Origin: UBA4742 sp037138595
GTDB taxonomy: Bacteria; Actinomycetota; Acidimicrobiia; Acidimicrobiales; Acidimicrobilacustridaceae
Direction of reading: 5' to 3'
Length of the DNA stretch: 64,000 nt
NCBI GenBank assembly: GCA_037138595.1
Contig: JBAXIB010000012.1
Location: 1 to 64,000 of the forward strand
Shown here: positions 16,651 to 25,215 of the stretch, piece by piece
Layout: each line of letters opens with the position of its first letter
Numbering within the stretch: the stretch's first letter is position 1
Translations under genes and position numbers: made by a program
Notes under the pieces: model-generated
What the model saw: only the letters and a program-made list of their open reading frames with translations
Databases searched by the model: none
Told to the model about the DNA's origin: nothing

Positions 16651-17559
16651 ATGGCGGTAGACCTCGACGCGATTGCGCGGCGTTATCCCGCCTGGGCGCA
16701 CTCAGACATTACATTTCGTCCACTCCTCGGCGGCATCACCAATCACAATGTTGTCGCTACGGTCGATGGCGACGACTTCGTCTTGCGATTACCAGGAGAT
16801 CGTTCGGAAATCCTTGGTATTGATCGCCGCCTGGAAATGGAGGCCGCGACCCGGGCATCGGAGCTAGGAATTGGCCCTGATGTTCTGGGTGAGTTGCCCG
16901 GGATTGGGACGCAAATCGTTCACTTTGAAGCGGGTCGTCATCTTTCGGGCAGCGAGTTCGTGCAGCACCTCGATCAAGTAATTCGGCTGCTCCAGGCTTT
17001 CCATCGAAGTGGTCCCCTTGCGGGGTCATTTAATGTCCATCGTGTTGTCGAAGCTCATGCACGTGACTCCTCTCGATTTGGGATTTCGGAGCCTGATGCC
17101 TTTCCTCGGCTCTGTCTACAGAGCAGCCGAATCGAGCAATCGTTCGCAGTGTCTCCTACGCCGGTCGCGGCATGCCACAACGATTTGTTGGCGGGCAACG
17201 TGCTGTTCGGAGACACGCGCGCATGGCTGTTGGATTACGAGTATGCGGGAAACAACGACCCGTTCTTTGACCTCGCGAACCTCAGCGTGAACGCAAACTT
17301 GGATCACGACGGCGACGAAAAGTTGCTGATGCTGTATTTCGGCGGAACCAACTCGGCGCGTTGGGCACGATTGCAACTGATGAAGATGATGAGCGAATTT
17401 CGTGAAGGAATGTGGGGGGCAGTACAACAAGCGATTAGCACTATCGATGAGGACTTCGCTGCATACACCGTTGACCACCTGGCACGAGCCGAGCACCTTG
17501 TCGATGCGCCGGAATTCTCGCAGTGGCTTGTGGACGCGCGTGACGATCCACGCGTCTAG
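16651..17559 (+). CDS. Choline/ethanolamine kinase-like phosphotransferase
   Basis: A 302-residue APH/choline-kinase fold protein. The nucleotide region is LLGGITNHNVVATVDGDDFVLRL, the catalytic loop is CHNDLLAGNVLF and the metal-binding motif is LLDYEYAGNNDPFFDLANL. The YEYAGNNxxFFDLAN pattern is closer to choline/ethanolamine kinases than to aminoglycoside enzymes. It ends 11 bases before the dimethylglycine-dehydrogenase-like gene, so the two probably form an operon acting on choline-derived or methylated amines (inference from context). Confidence 0.8.
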   Translation: MAVDLDAIARRYPAWAHSDITFRPLLGGITNHNVVATVDGDDFVLRLPGDRSEILGIDRRLEMEAATRASELGIGPDVLGELPGIGTQIVHFEAGRHLSGSEFVQHLDQVIRLLQAFHRSGPLAGSFNVHRVVEAHARDSSRFGISEPDAFPRLCLQSSRIEQSFAVSPTPVAACHNDLLAGNVLFGDTRAWLLDYEYAGNNDPFFDLANLSVNANLDHDGDEKLLMLYFGGTNSARWARLQLMKMMSEFREGMWGAVQQAISTIDEDFAAYTVDHLARAEHLVDAPEFSQWLVDARDDPRV

Positions 17560-17570
17560 ATTCGCCAGTC

Positions 17571-19997
17571 GTGCGTAGCCAAGCTCGAGTCGTCATTATC
17601 GGTGGAGGCGTTGCCGGGGCAAGCATCGCGTACCACCTGACGCTGCTCGGGTGGACTGACATCGTGTTGGTCGACCGCGATCAATTAACGAGCGGTTCGA
17701 CGTTTCACTCAGCGGGTCTCGTCGGTCAGCTACGGAGCACCGTCACGCTGACGAAGATGATGATGTACGGAGCTGATCTGTATCGCCACCTTGGTGAAGA
17801 GACCGGGCACGATGTCGGATGGCATGAGGTTGGATCACTGCGGCTGGCTTCGTCACCAGCGCGCCTCGAGGAGCTTCGTCGTCAAGCTGGTTGGGCGAAA
17901 ACGTTTGGTCTCGAACTCGATTTCATCAGCACGGCCGAGGCCCATGATCGTTTTCACGGTTTGTTTGATCCGACTGATGTGCTCGGAGCGGTGTGGTTGC
18001 CGACCGATGGTTGGTTGAACCCGAGCGATCTCACGATGGCGCTAGCAGCAGGCGCGCGTGCTCGTGGCGCCGAGATCGCCACCATGACGCGAGTAACCGA
18101 GATTGGTGTGGCAACGATTGATGGTCGCAAACGTGTGACTCACGTTGAAACTGACAAAGGCCGCATTTCCTGCGACGTGGTCGTGAATGCCGGGGGTATG
18201 TATGCCCACGAGATCGGCCGCATGGCTGGAGTCAACGTTCCCATCGTGCCGATGGCGCATCAATATGCGATAACTCGTCCCAAATTCGACGTGCCATCGG
18301 ACCTGCCAACGATGCGTGATCCAGATCGACTGGTGTATTTCCGTGAAGAGGTCGGCGGGATGATTATGGGTGGGTACGAACGGAACCCCGCGCCGTGGTG
18401 CCAAGACGGCAACATTCCCCCGACGTTTAACAACACCTTGCTTTCCCCCGACTGGGATCGATTCTTGCCCCTCACTGAGGCCGCTCAGACTTTGGTTCCC
18501 TGTCTTGCCGATGCCGACGTGCATCAACTCATCAACGGTCCCGAAGCGTTTACCCCCGACGGTGAATTCATCCTTGGCGCCAGCGAGATCGGCGGTTTTT
18601 TTGTCGCAGCAGGTTTCTGTGCCCACGGAATTGCTGGTGCTGGTGGCAATGGGAAAGTCATCGCTGAATGGATCGTGAGCGGTGAACCGCCGATGGATCT
18701 GTGGAAGATGGATATGGCGCGCTTCGCAAATCAGTACCGGTCGCGCTCGTTCAGCTTGGCGCGAACCTATGAGGTGTACAGCACCTATTACGACATTTTG
18801 TATCCCAACCATGAACGCCTCGCGGGCCGACCTTTGCGGGTTCCACCGGCCTACGACCGTCACAAAGCGCTCGAGGCTGAATTCGGCGAGAAGAGCGGAT
18901 GGGAACGGGTCAATTGGTATCGATCAAATGAGGACCCGGCCCACGAGCATCTCCGACCGCGCGGCTGGGCCGGTGAGCACTGGTCGACGGCGATCGTCGC
19001 CGAGCACCTCGCTACTCGCTCGACGGCAGCCCTTTTCGACGAGTCTTCGTTTGCCAAGATTGAAGTTTCAGGCCTGGGTTCGGCCAAGTTTTTGCAGTAT
19101 CTGTGCACGAACTCGTTGGATAAACCGCCGGGTTCCGTCACCTATACCCAGATGCTGAACACACGCGGCGGCATTGAGTGCGACTTCACCGTCACGCAAC
19201 TCGAGCCTGACCGCTTTCTCATCGTTACCGGTACGGCCTTTGGTCGCCATGACCTTTCGTGGATTTCGAAACACGCGCCCAGCGACGGCTCAGTCTCGAT
19301 TCGCGACGTGACGTCAAGCATGGCTTGCTTGGGGCTATGGGGTCCGCGAGCCCGTGACATTCTCGAATCCGTCTGCACCGACGATTTGTCATTTCGGTAT
19401 TTGCAGGCGAGGCACATCACCGTGGGCGACGTTCCCTGTTGGGCTTTGCGGGTTACTTACGTCGGCGAAACCGGTTGGGAGTTGTACCCACAGACGGAGT
19501 TCGGCTTGCGCCTCTGGGACACATTGATGAGTGCGGGCGAATCGTTCGGACTTGTGCCGGGGGGTTATCGCGCAATCGATTCACTTCGCCTCGAAAAGGG
19601 GTATCGGGCATGGGGTAGCGATATCACGAGCGAGACCGATCCGCATGCAGCTGGCCTGGGGTTCGCGGTCCATGATGATCATGAGTTCTTGGGCCAAACC
19701 GCGTTGGCTTCTCGTTCCGATGATGCACAACAACTCTGCTGTTTGGTGCTCGACGATTTTCATTCGGTTGCCTTAGGCAATGAACCTGTTTCGCTAACCA
19801 ATGGTGCGATAGTTGGTCGGGTGACGAGCGGTGGTCAGGGTTATGGCATCGGGGCGTCAATCGCCTACGCCTGGCTTCCACCTGTTGTGGCGGTAGATGG
19901 AACGGTTGTTTCGGTTGAAGTGTTCGGTGTCGCGGTTTCGGCCAAAGTGCGGACCGACCCACTCTTTGACCCAGCGGGATCCCGGTTGAGGGGTTGA
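17571..19997 (+). CDS. FAD oxidoreductase/GcvT fusion, dimethylglycine or sarcosine dehydrogenase-like
   Basis: An 808-residue protein. Residues 1-380 are a DAO-type flavin domain (VVIIGGGVAGASIAYHL at 7-23, then GSTFHSAGLVGQLR, whose His matches the covalent flavin site of dimethylglycine dehydrogenase). A bridging FAO_M-like segment follows, then a GcvT/aminomethyltransferase folate domain (ALFDESSFAKIEVSG, GLWGPRARDIL, VTYVGETGWELYP, LRLEKGYRAWGSDI) and its C-terminal barrel. The family demethylates N-methylated glycines, giving 5,10-methylene-tetrahydrofolate and passing electrons to ETF. An ETF fusion lies 2 kb away. Start GTG 17571. Confidence 0.85.
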   Translation: MRSQARVVIIGGGVAGASIAYHLTLLGWTDIVLVDRDQLTSGSTFHSAGLVGQLRSTVTLTKMMMYGADLYRHLGEETGHDVGWHEVGSLRLASSPARLEELRRQAGWAKTFGLELDFISTAEAHDRFHGLFDPTDVLGAVWLPTDGWLNPSDLTMALAAGARARGAEIATMTRVTEIGVATIDGRKRVTHVETDKGRISCDVVVNAGGMYAHEIGRMAGVNVPIVPMAHQYAITRPKFDVPSDLPTMRDPDRLVYFREEVGGMIMGGYERNPAPWCQDGNIPPTFNNTLLSPDWDRFLPLTEAAQTLVPCLADADVHQLINGPEAFTPDGEFILGASEIGGFFVAAGFCAHGIAGAGGNGKVIAEWIVSGEPPMDLWKMDMARFANQYRSRSFSLARTYEVYSTYYDILYPNHERLAGRPLRVPPAYDRHKALEAEFGEKSGWERVNWYRSNEDPAHEHLRPRGWAGEHWSTAIVAEHLATRSTAALFDESSFAKIEVSGLGSAKFLQYLCTNSLDKPPGSVTYTQMLNTRGGIECDFTVTQLEPDRFLIVTGTAFGRHDLSWISKHAPSDGSVSIRDVTSSMACLGLWGPRARDILESVCTDDLSFRYLQARHITVGDVPCWALRVTYVGETGWELYPQTEFGLRLWDTLMSAGESFGLVPGGYRAIDSLRLEKGYRAWGSDITSETDPHAAGLGFAVHDDHEFLGQTALASRSDDAQQLCCLVLDDFHSVALGNEPVSLTNGAIVGRVTSGGQGYGIGASIAYAWLPPVVAVDGTVVSVEVFGVAVSAKVRTDPLFDPAGSRLRG

Positions 19998-20007
19998 GGG
20001 GTTGATT
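19984..20007 (+). repeat. Three 8-base repeats over the dehydrogenase stop codon
   Basis: GGTTGAGG, GGTTGAGG and GGTTGATT run across the end of the flavoprotein gene. The middle copy contains the stop, and the repeat also supplies GAGGGG (19996-20001), the likely ribosome binding site of the next gene. Confidence 0.75.
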
Positions 20008-20008
20008 G

Positions 20009-20614
20009 GTGCTGCCCGCTACCCGCGGTAACTCGGTGATCCGTCGAGTCAAACGAGCGTCGACTTCGGTTGGTTGGCGCGGGCGAGTAGGTCTGCGTCG
20101 CGCGCGTTACCGACTGGGACTCGCGCGTCGACAGCAGCAGATTGTCGAAGCATTCGCGTTTGCGGTAGTCGAGCCGGGCACTCGACTCGGCGTAGCATTG
20201 AGTCCACGAAATCTCGCTACGGACTGGGCCGAGATCACGACCCTTGTTCGCACCGGCCAGTCATTCGTAGTGAGGTATGCCGCGAGTTTTCTCGTATTTG
20301 ATGCCGACAAGCCAACGGCGCCCGAAGCAGCACATGAGTTGCGGCGACGGGCTGAAGCGCTCGGCTATTCGACGATGATCTGGGCCACGGGCAAGCAAGA
20401 CCACCGGCAAATCATTATCAATATGCCGAATCCCAATGATCAGCGGGTCTTTACCGAACTGGCTCAAACCCTTGAGATGCAATGTCGCACCTGGTCGCGT
20501 GCGCCGTTGTCGCCCCACCGGGTTGGACACCCGGTGTCGCTCGTGTATCCCGCTCGTTATGCCGAGGCGCTTAACGGGCTTCGGGCCGGTGCTGGGGATG
20601 GCTGGAGCGGGTGA
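20009..20614 (+). CDS. Unknown protein with primase-polymerase-like motifs
   Basis: A 201-residue protein of no family I recognise with certainty. The N-terminus is very Arg-rich. The centre has FLVFDADKPTA, which fits motif I (hhhDhD) of archaeo-eukaryotic primases, then a G-x-x-D-H-R segment that could supply the motif II histidine, and later RTWSRAPLSPHRVGHPVSLV, similar to the PLSPH-R-x-G segment near the end of actinobacterial primase-polymerases. A clear motif III acid is not seen, so it may be inactive. I start at GTG 20009, 7 bases after GAGGGG. The stop lies inside the oppositely oriented tRNA-Gly gene, a 12-base overlap. Confidence 0.5.
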   Translation: MLPATRGNSVIRRVKRASTSVGWRGRVGLRRARYRLGLARRQQQIVEAFAFAVVEPGTRLGVALSPRNLATDWAEITTLVRTGQSFVVRYAASFLVFDADKPTAPEAAHELRRRAEALGYSTMIWATGKQDHRQIIINMPNPNDQRVFTELAQTLEMQCRTWSRAPLSPHRVGHPVSLVYPARYAEALNGLRAGAGDGWSG

Positions 20615-20676
20615 CGAGAATCGAACTCGCGTTCTCAGCTTGGGAAGCTGATGTTCTGCCGCTGAACTACACCCGC
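20603..20676 (-). tRNA. tRNA-Gly, anticodon CCC
   Basis: On the minus strand the acceptor stem GCGGGTG/CACCCGC, D-arm (TAGTTCAGCGGCAGAAC), anticodon stem TCAGC/GCTGA with loop TTCCCAA, and T-arm with GTTCGATTC all fold normally. The anticodon is CCC, U is the discriminator as expected for glycine, and CCA is encoded (20603-20605). Gene length is 74 bases including CCA. tRNA-Gly next to dcd is also seen in mycobacteria. Confidence 0.95.
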
Positions 20677-20803
20677 AGAACGAAGCAACATCGCAGGACG
20701 CTGCCGGTAGAAGCGGCATTGTAGGTCATCGTCAGTTTGGTTCAGCCACTGATGACTAGCGGCGGTAAGCCGAACCCCGAGGAACGCACTAGCGTTCGTC
20801 GGC

Positions 20804-21370
20804 GTGATCCTCTCCGACCGCTCCATACGCGAAGAACTCGATGCTGGACGCATTGTTATCGAGCCACTTCTTCCCAACAGCATCCAACCATCTTCGGTCG
20901 ATTTGCACATCGACCGCTACTTTCGGGTGTTCCGAAATCACACGATGAGTCACATCGACGTGAAGCAAAATCTCGAAGATCTGACTGAGCTTGTCGAAAT
21001 GGAAGAAGACAATCCGTTCATGTTGCATCCGGGAGAATTTGTGCTTGGCTCCACCCTTGAACGTGTCGCACTGCCTACCGATCTCGTTGCGCGCCTCGAA
21101 GGCAAGAGTTCACTTGGCCGACTCGGTCTCTTGATCCATTCGACGGCCGGGTTCGTGGACGCGGGTTGGGATGGTCAGTTAACGCTCGAACTTTCTAATG
21201 TTGCCAACCTTCCGATCACCCTTTACTCGGGAATGAAGATCGGACAGATCTCATTCATGCGAATGACGACGCCCGCTGATGTCCCCTACGGGTCATCGGC
21301 GGTTGGCTCGAAGTATCAGGGTCAGCGTGGACCGCGTCCGAGTCGCTACTGGGAGAACTTCGTTCAATAA
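20804..21370 (+). CDS. dcd: dCTP deaminase, probably bifunctional with dUTPase activity
   Basis: Dcd deaminates dCTP to dUTP; the actinobacterial form also hydrolyses dUTP to dUMP, feeding thymidylate synthesis. The 188-residue protein has MILSDRSIREELDAGRI, the trimer active site RLEGKSSLGRLGLLIHSTAGFVDAGWDGQLTLELSN (catalytic Glu in TLELSN), and the C-terminal GSKYQGQRGPRPSRYWENF, which follows the M. tuberculosis bifunctional enzyme almost residue for residue. GTG 20804 is the start. The 127 bases upstream after tRNA-Gly should hold its promoter; nothing sharp is visible. Confidence 0.95.
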   Translation: MILSDRSIREELDAGRIVIEPLLPNSIQPSSVDLHIDRYFRVFRNHTMSHIDVKQNLEDLTELVEMEEDNPFMLHPGEFVLGSTLERVALPTDLVARLEGKSSLGRLGLLIHSTAGFVDAGWDGQLTLELSNVANLPITLYSGMKIGQISFMRMTTPADVPYGSSAVGSKYQGQRGPRPSRYWENFVQ

Positions 21371-21378
21371 GCAGTTGA

Positions 21379-21867
21379 TTAACCGCGGTCAGAACGGTGA
21401 TAGATCTCGCGTTCTTCAGGAGTTCGGTCGAGCATTCGATGGACTGCGTCGACTAATTCGTCGGCATGAAATGGTCGCGCCAAGTACTCGTCAGCACCCG
21501 ATTCGAACGCCTGCATCCGATCAGCGTCCGTTTCGGAAATCACCATGATCCGAAGGTCCTGCAATTCGGCATCGACCCCGATCGATTCGATGACGGCGAA
21601 ACTTGTCGCGGTTGCTCTGGTGAAATCGAGCACCACACCGTTTACGAGACCCCGATGCTCGGTGAGTTCATCGATCGCCCCCTGCGGACTATGGGCACGA
21701 AGGGCCACTATGCCCGCGCGTTGCATGAGCCGGCACAGCAACTCACAAGCGTCTTCGTCGTCATTGACAATGAGGACGCCAACTCGACTACCTAGTGACA
21801 CTTCCGATGATGGTGGATCTTCCCCGGCAGAACGCTCCGCATCTGGTTCAGTCGTCAACGAGTTCAC
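21379..21867 (-). CDS. Stand-alone response-regulator receiver domain, atypical
   Basis: About 162 residues: a short Ser/Glu-rich leader and one CheY-like domain. The acidic pair (VNDDEDA), the phospho-acceptor Asp (VVLDFT) and the switch Ser (VISET) are present, but the invariant Lys of KPF is Arg (ARPF), so phosphorylation-driven switching may be altered. There is no output domain, and no histidine kinase is near. The frame overlaps the end of the etfD gene; GTG 21867 is one possible start, others being 21912 (ATG) and 21801 (GTG). The position suggests co-transcription with etfD. Confidence 0.72.
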   Translation of the reverse strand: MNSLTTEPDAERSAGEDPPSSEVSLGSRVGVLIVNDDEDACELLCRLMQRAGIVALRAHSPQGAIDELTEHRGLVNGVVLDFTRATATSFAVIESIGVDAELQDLRIMVISETDADRMQAFESGADEYLARPFHADELVDAVHRMLDRTPEEREIYHRSDRG

Positions 21868-24046
21868 CGGCTTGGTCGCCTTGCTCAAGCGCTTCAAGCA
21901 AGTGCATGGCAATGTCTGCGACCTTGAGTTCGTCTTCCTCGACCCCTTGGCTCTTCACGCCGTCGTCGATCATGATGAAACAGAACGGACACGCGGTTGC
22001 TACTCGGCCCGCTCCAGTCGCGATGAGTTCTTGCGACCGTTCGACGTTGACCTGTTTTCCGGTGCTTTCTTCCATCCACATGCGCGCTCCGCCGGCGCCA
22101 CAGCACATGCCTTTCGTGCCATTGCGTTCAGCTTCGACGATTTCGACACCGGCCAGTGAACCGATCACCTTTCGGGGCGATAGGTAGACGTCGTTATGAC
22201 GGCCGAGGTAGCACGAGTCGTGATAGACGATTCGCTCATCGAGGCGAGCTTCGCTCATGTCGAGCTTGCCGGTGTCGATGAGCCATTCCAAAAATTGGCT
22301 GTGATGCACGACTTCGTAATTGCCACCGAGTTGCGGATACTCGTTCATGAGGGTGTTAAAGCAATGCGGACACTGCGTGACAATCTTTTTTACGCCCATG
22401 CCATTGAGCGTTTCAATGTTTTGCATCGCCAACATTTGGAAGATGTATTCGTTACCTGATCGCCGAGCAGGGTCGCCGGTGCACATTTCGGACGGGCCGA
22501 GAATGGCAAATGAGATGCCTGCCCTCTGCATTAGCTTGGCCATAGCGGTGCTGACCTTTTTGTTCTTGTCGTCGAACGAACCGGCGCAGCCAACCCAATA
22601 GAGATAGTCAGCTTCGAATGGGTCGGTTCCGTCGATAACGTCGATGCCCTCAAGTTTGTCGGCCCAGTCACCGCGCTCGGCTTGGCTCATGCCCCAGGGG
22701 TTACCGGTGTTTTCCATCGACCGATACGCGTTGCCCAACTCGGTCGGGAAGTTAGATTCCATCAGCGAGAGATAGCGCCGCATGTCGAGGATCTTGTCCA
22801 GAATCTCGATATTGACCGGACAAATCTCATCGCATGCTTTACATGTCGTACACGACCACACTTCTTCGGCAGTGATTCGGTCGAAGACGCTGTTGACCGA
22901 GATCACAATGTCGTTATCGAGGCCTATCGGCGTCGAAACCTTAGGGCTACCCGTCCGGGCCATGACCTCGCCCGTCTTGAGAACAATCTCGCGCGGGTCA
23001 AGCGGTTTACCCGTGGCATGTGCCGGACAAACGCTGGTGCATCGGCCGCACATGGTGCAGGCATCGGTATCGAGCAATTGCTTCCAAGTGAAGTCTTCGA
23101 TGGTTGATGCACCGAAGCTTTCAAGTTCGGTCTCCATCAAATTGGGCATCGGCTTCATTGCACCCTTAGGCCGATCTCGGTCCTTGAGGTACATGTTGAG
23201 CGGCGATGTGAACATGTGACGCAGCATGGTCGTGGACAAAATTGCCAAGAACACGAAGAAGGTCGCCACGTGCACGATCCACCAAACCTGATGCCAACCG
23301 GTGAGGTGTGATGTGTTGTTGAGCAGGCCAGAAAGCGGGTAACCGACGATCGACCATTTTTCGAAACTTGGGCGACCCATCATCGCGATGCGGTAACCCT
23401 CGGTCAGAAAGCCTGTCAGTCCAAAGCTCAAGAAGACGGCCAAGATCACGGCGTGTTCGGGCTTGGTCTTGATGCGAATCCGATACGGCCGCTGCACGTA
23501 TCGCCGAACGATTGCCCACACCACACCGATGACGAAGGTGAGTCCGGCGAGATCGCCGACCAGCGAGTAACCCTCGTACACACCGCCGTTCAAAAACTTT
23601 GCGGCCGTTGGCAGCTGATGATTGATCTCAAGGATGGTGGTGACGGCCAGAAGGATGAGGAAGCTGAAATAAATCAATGAATGCATGATTCCGGCGGCGG
23701 GATCACGAAGCAGCGTCTGCATGTACACACCGGCGCGAAAATCCTTGAGGCGCCGCTTGACGTTTTTGGTGGTCGTGGCGCGGTTGTCGGGTTTGCCGCG
23801 CTCCCAGTTGCGAGTGCGCTCGCTGAACAGCACCGCGCCGTAAATGATCAAAATCGGAACGACGATGTAAAAAATGGTTACGAGCGAGGCAGGGATGCCG
23901 GCAAAGACCTCACGGGTGACGCCTGATTCATCGACTTGCGATTTCTCGAACACCCAGCTGGAAATCCCCGACAACAAGGTGACAACTGCGAAGGCGATGC
24001 CGAAACCGATGACGTATTTAGATGCGTTTTTGCGCGTTGCGTTCAT
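21848..24046 (-). CDS. etfD: EtfD-like membrane iron-sulfur oxidoreductase (ETF:menaquinone oxidoreductase type)
   Basis: A 732-residue protein. The N-terminal ~300 residues hold about six membrane helices like the NarI/cytochrome-b domain. Then come two 4Fe-4S motifs, CTMCGRCTSVCP and CTTCKACDEICP, and two cysteine-rich CCG domains (YWVGCAG...CTGDPARRSG...CPHCFNTL and YHDSCYLGRHN...MCCGAGGARMWME...ACPFCF). This order matches M. tuberculosis Rv0338c (EtfD), needed for electron flow from ETF during fatty-acid oxidation, and related ETF:menaquinone oxidoreductases. Partner here is probably the EtfB-EtfA fusion at 13571-15457. Confidence 0.87.
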   Translation of the reverse strand: MNATRKNASKYVIGFGIAFAVVTLLSGISSWVFEKSQVDESGVTREVFAGIPASLVTIFYIVVPILIIYGAVLFSERTRNWERGKPDNRATTTKNVKRRLKDFRAGVYMQTLLRDPAAGIMHSLIYFSFLILLAVTTILEINHQLPTAAKFLNGGVYEGYSLVGDLAGLTFVIGVVWAIVRRYVQRPYRIRIKTKPEHAVILAVFLSFGLTGFLTEGYRIAMMGRPSFEKWSIVGYPLSGLLNNTSHLTGWHQVWWIVHVATFFVFLAILSTTMLRHMFTSPLNMYLKDRDRPKGAMKPMPNLMETELESFGASTIEDFTWKQLLDTDACTMCGRCTSVCPAHATGKPLDPREIVLKTGEVMARTGSPKVSTPIGLDNDIVISVNSVFDRITAEEVWSCTTCKACDEICPVNIEILDKILDMRRYLSLMESNFPTELGNAYRSMENTGNPWGMSQAERGDWADKLEGIDVIDGTDPFEADYLYWVGCAGSFDDKNKKVSTAMAKLMQRAGISFAILGPSEMCTGDPARRSGNEYIFQMLAMQNIETLNGMGVKKIVTQCPHCFNTLMNEYPQLGGNYEVVHHSQFLEWLIDTGKLDMSEARLDERIVYHDSCYLGRHNDVYLSPRKVIGSLAGVEIVEAERNGTKGMCCGAGGARMWMEESTGKQVNVERSQELIATGAGRVATACPFCFIMIDDGVKSQGVEEDELKVADIAMHLLEALEQGDQAGELVDD

Positions 24047-24107
24047 ACAAACTCCGAAGGTACTCGGCGAATCCGACTAGAACGGTATTGTTGCAGGCGA
24101 TTGTTGG

Positions 24108-24533
24108 TCAGCCGTAGACACGTTCATCAAGCTCACGTACGCGGCGAGCCAGACTGACCAGTATTTTGTGGCTCAGCGTGGGCACTTCGGTCAGAAGCGC
24201 CGCGAATTCGCGCTGGCCGAGCACGAGCAGTTCAAGCTCAGTGGCCGCCGTAACCGATGCCGAACGCTGCCCGCCATCGAGCATCGCTAGTTCGCCAACA
24301 GTATCGCCCGCACCAAGCGTGGCGATGACCTTGCCGTCTCGGCTGACTGACGCTTTTCCGTGGACGATCACGTAACACTCGTGACCCGCGGCACCTTGCT
24401 CAACAAGTACTCGGCCGGATTCGACGGTGACCTCATCGACTGCTCGGGCGACTTTGGCAAGTTCACGTTGCGAACACGATCGGAAAAGGGAGATGTTCGC
24501 GAGTTGTTCGAGTCGATCTTTCCGGTTCACCAT
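24108..24533 (-). CDS. Cyclic-nucleotide-binding domain protein without DNA-binding domain
   Basis: A 141-residue single cNMP-binding domain: LFRSCSQRELAKVARAVDEV, then GRVLVEQGAAGHECYVIVHGKASV and the phosphate-binding cassette GDTVGELAMLDGGQRSASVTA. The Glu and Arg that bind the cyclic phosphate in CRP (GELA...RSA) are present. After the domain only one helix follows (SHKILVSLARRVRELDERVYG), so there is no helix-turn-helix. It lies upstream of etfD on the same strand, 61 bases away, so it may be in one transcript with it. Ligand (cAMP or other) unknown. Confidence 0.83.
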   Translation of the reverse strand: MVNRKDRLEQLANISLFRSCSQRELAKVARAVDEVTVESGRVLVEQGAAGHECYVIVHGKASVSRDGKVIATLGAGDTVGELAMLDGGQRSASVTAATELELLVLGQREFAALLTEVPTLSHKILVSLARRVRELDERVYG

Positions 24534-24668
24534 GGTCTGATCCTAGAGGGTTCATCAGGTTATTGACGGATTGAGACGAGATCGATCTCGTGGTTGACCC
24601 AGCGGCCCGATGCAAACGTTCACGGGTGCGAAACAGGACTGAAACGTTTGCTCCGTAGCCTTGTGGCC

Positions 24669-25187
24669 ATGGATGTTGTTCACCTGCATTGGCCAAGTGA
24701 TGAGTCAGTTCGGACAAGCGCGGCTCGTGATGGTCAGCCCCGCTTGTTGTTGGTTGATCCCGCGTCATCGCCGCCTGCATGTCCAGATCTGCTTGAGGAC
24801 TGGGTGCGCATGCCGGAATCGGAAGGCGAAATAGCGGCTAGGAGCGCCAATTTGCTGGCCCGATGGGCTCGTCAACAATCAACGGAGATCCACCTTGATG
24901 ATGATGGACTCCTGCACCTCAATGGTGCTTGGGTGTCATTGCCACCGGTGGAGGCACGTCTGATGTCAGCGCTCATTGATCGACTCGGGGTGGTGGTGAG
25001 TCGTGACCAACTTGGTCGATCAGGCTGGCCTGCCGGTGTGCCGGGTCGCAATGCGCTCGACGTGCACTTGCTGCGGTTGCGCCGTCGGACTCAGTCGCTT
25101 GACCTGTCGATCAGAACGATTCGCTCTCGGGGTTACATCCTTGAGGTGGTCAGATCCGATACCCGCGAGTCGGCGGGCATGATCTAA
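24669..25187 (+). CDS. Winged-helix transcriptional regulator, OmpR/PhoB-type DNA-binding domain
   Basis: About 172 residues. Residues 75-165 are a trans_reg_C winged helix (LNGAWVSLPPVEARLMSALIDRLGVVVSRDQLGRSGWP, then NALDVHLLRLRRRTQSLDLSIRTIRSRGYILEV). The N-terminal ~70 residues (DVVHLHWPSDES, PRLLLVDPASSPP) look like a shrunken receiver remnant with no phospho-acceptor pattern. This places it with orphan, phosphorylation-independent regulators such as GlnR-like proteins, without proof. I start at ATG 24669 in GCCATGGATG; a further upstream start at 24594 is possible. Divergent from the cNMP gene. Confidence 0.72.
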   Translation: MDVVHLHWPSDESVRTSAARDGQPRLLLVDPASSPPACPDLLEDWVRMPESEGEIAARSANLLARWARQQSTEIHLDDDGLLHLNGAWVSLPPVEARLMSALIDRLGVVVSRDQLGRSGWPAGVPGRNALDVHLLRLRRRTQSLDLSIRTIRSRGYILEVVRSDTRESAGMI

Positions 25188-25215
25188 CGAAATCCGTGAA
25201 TGGGGCCGATGAAAT

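Noticed and set aside
20009..20676. A complete integrative element at tRNA-Gly
   Set aside because: No integrase, no repeated tRNA 3' end and no mobility genes are seen in the window; only one suspicious gene touches the tRNA.
22782..23219. Long open frames opposite the etfD gene
   Set aside because: They are antisense shadows of a gene with clear iron-sulfur and membrane motifs; they show no domain and no binding site.
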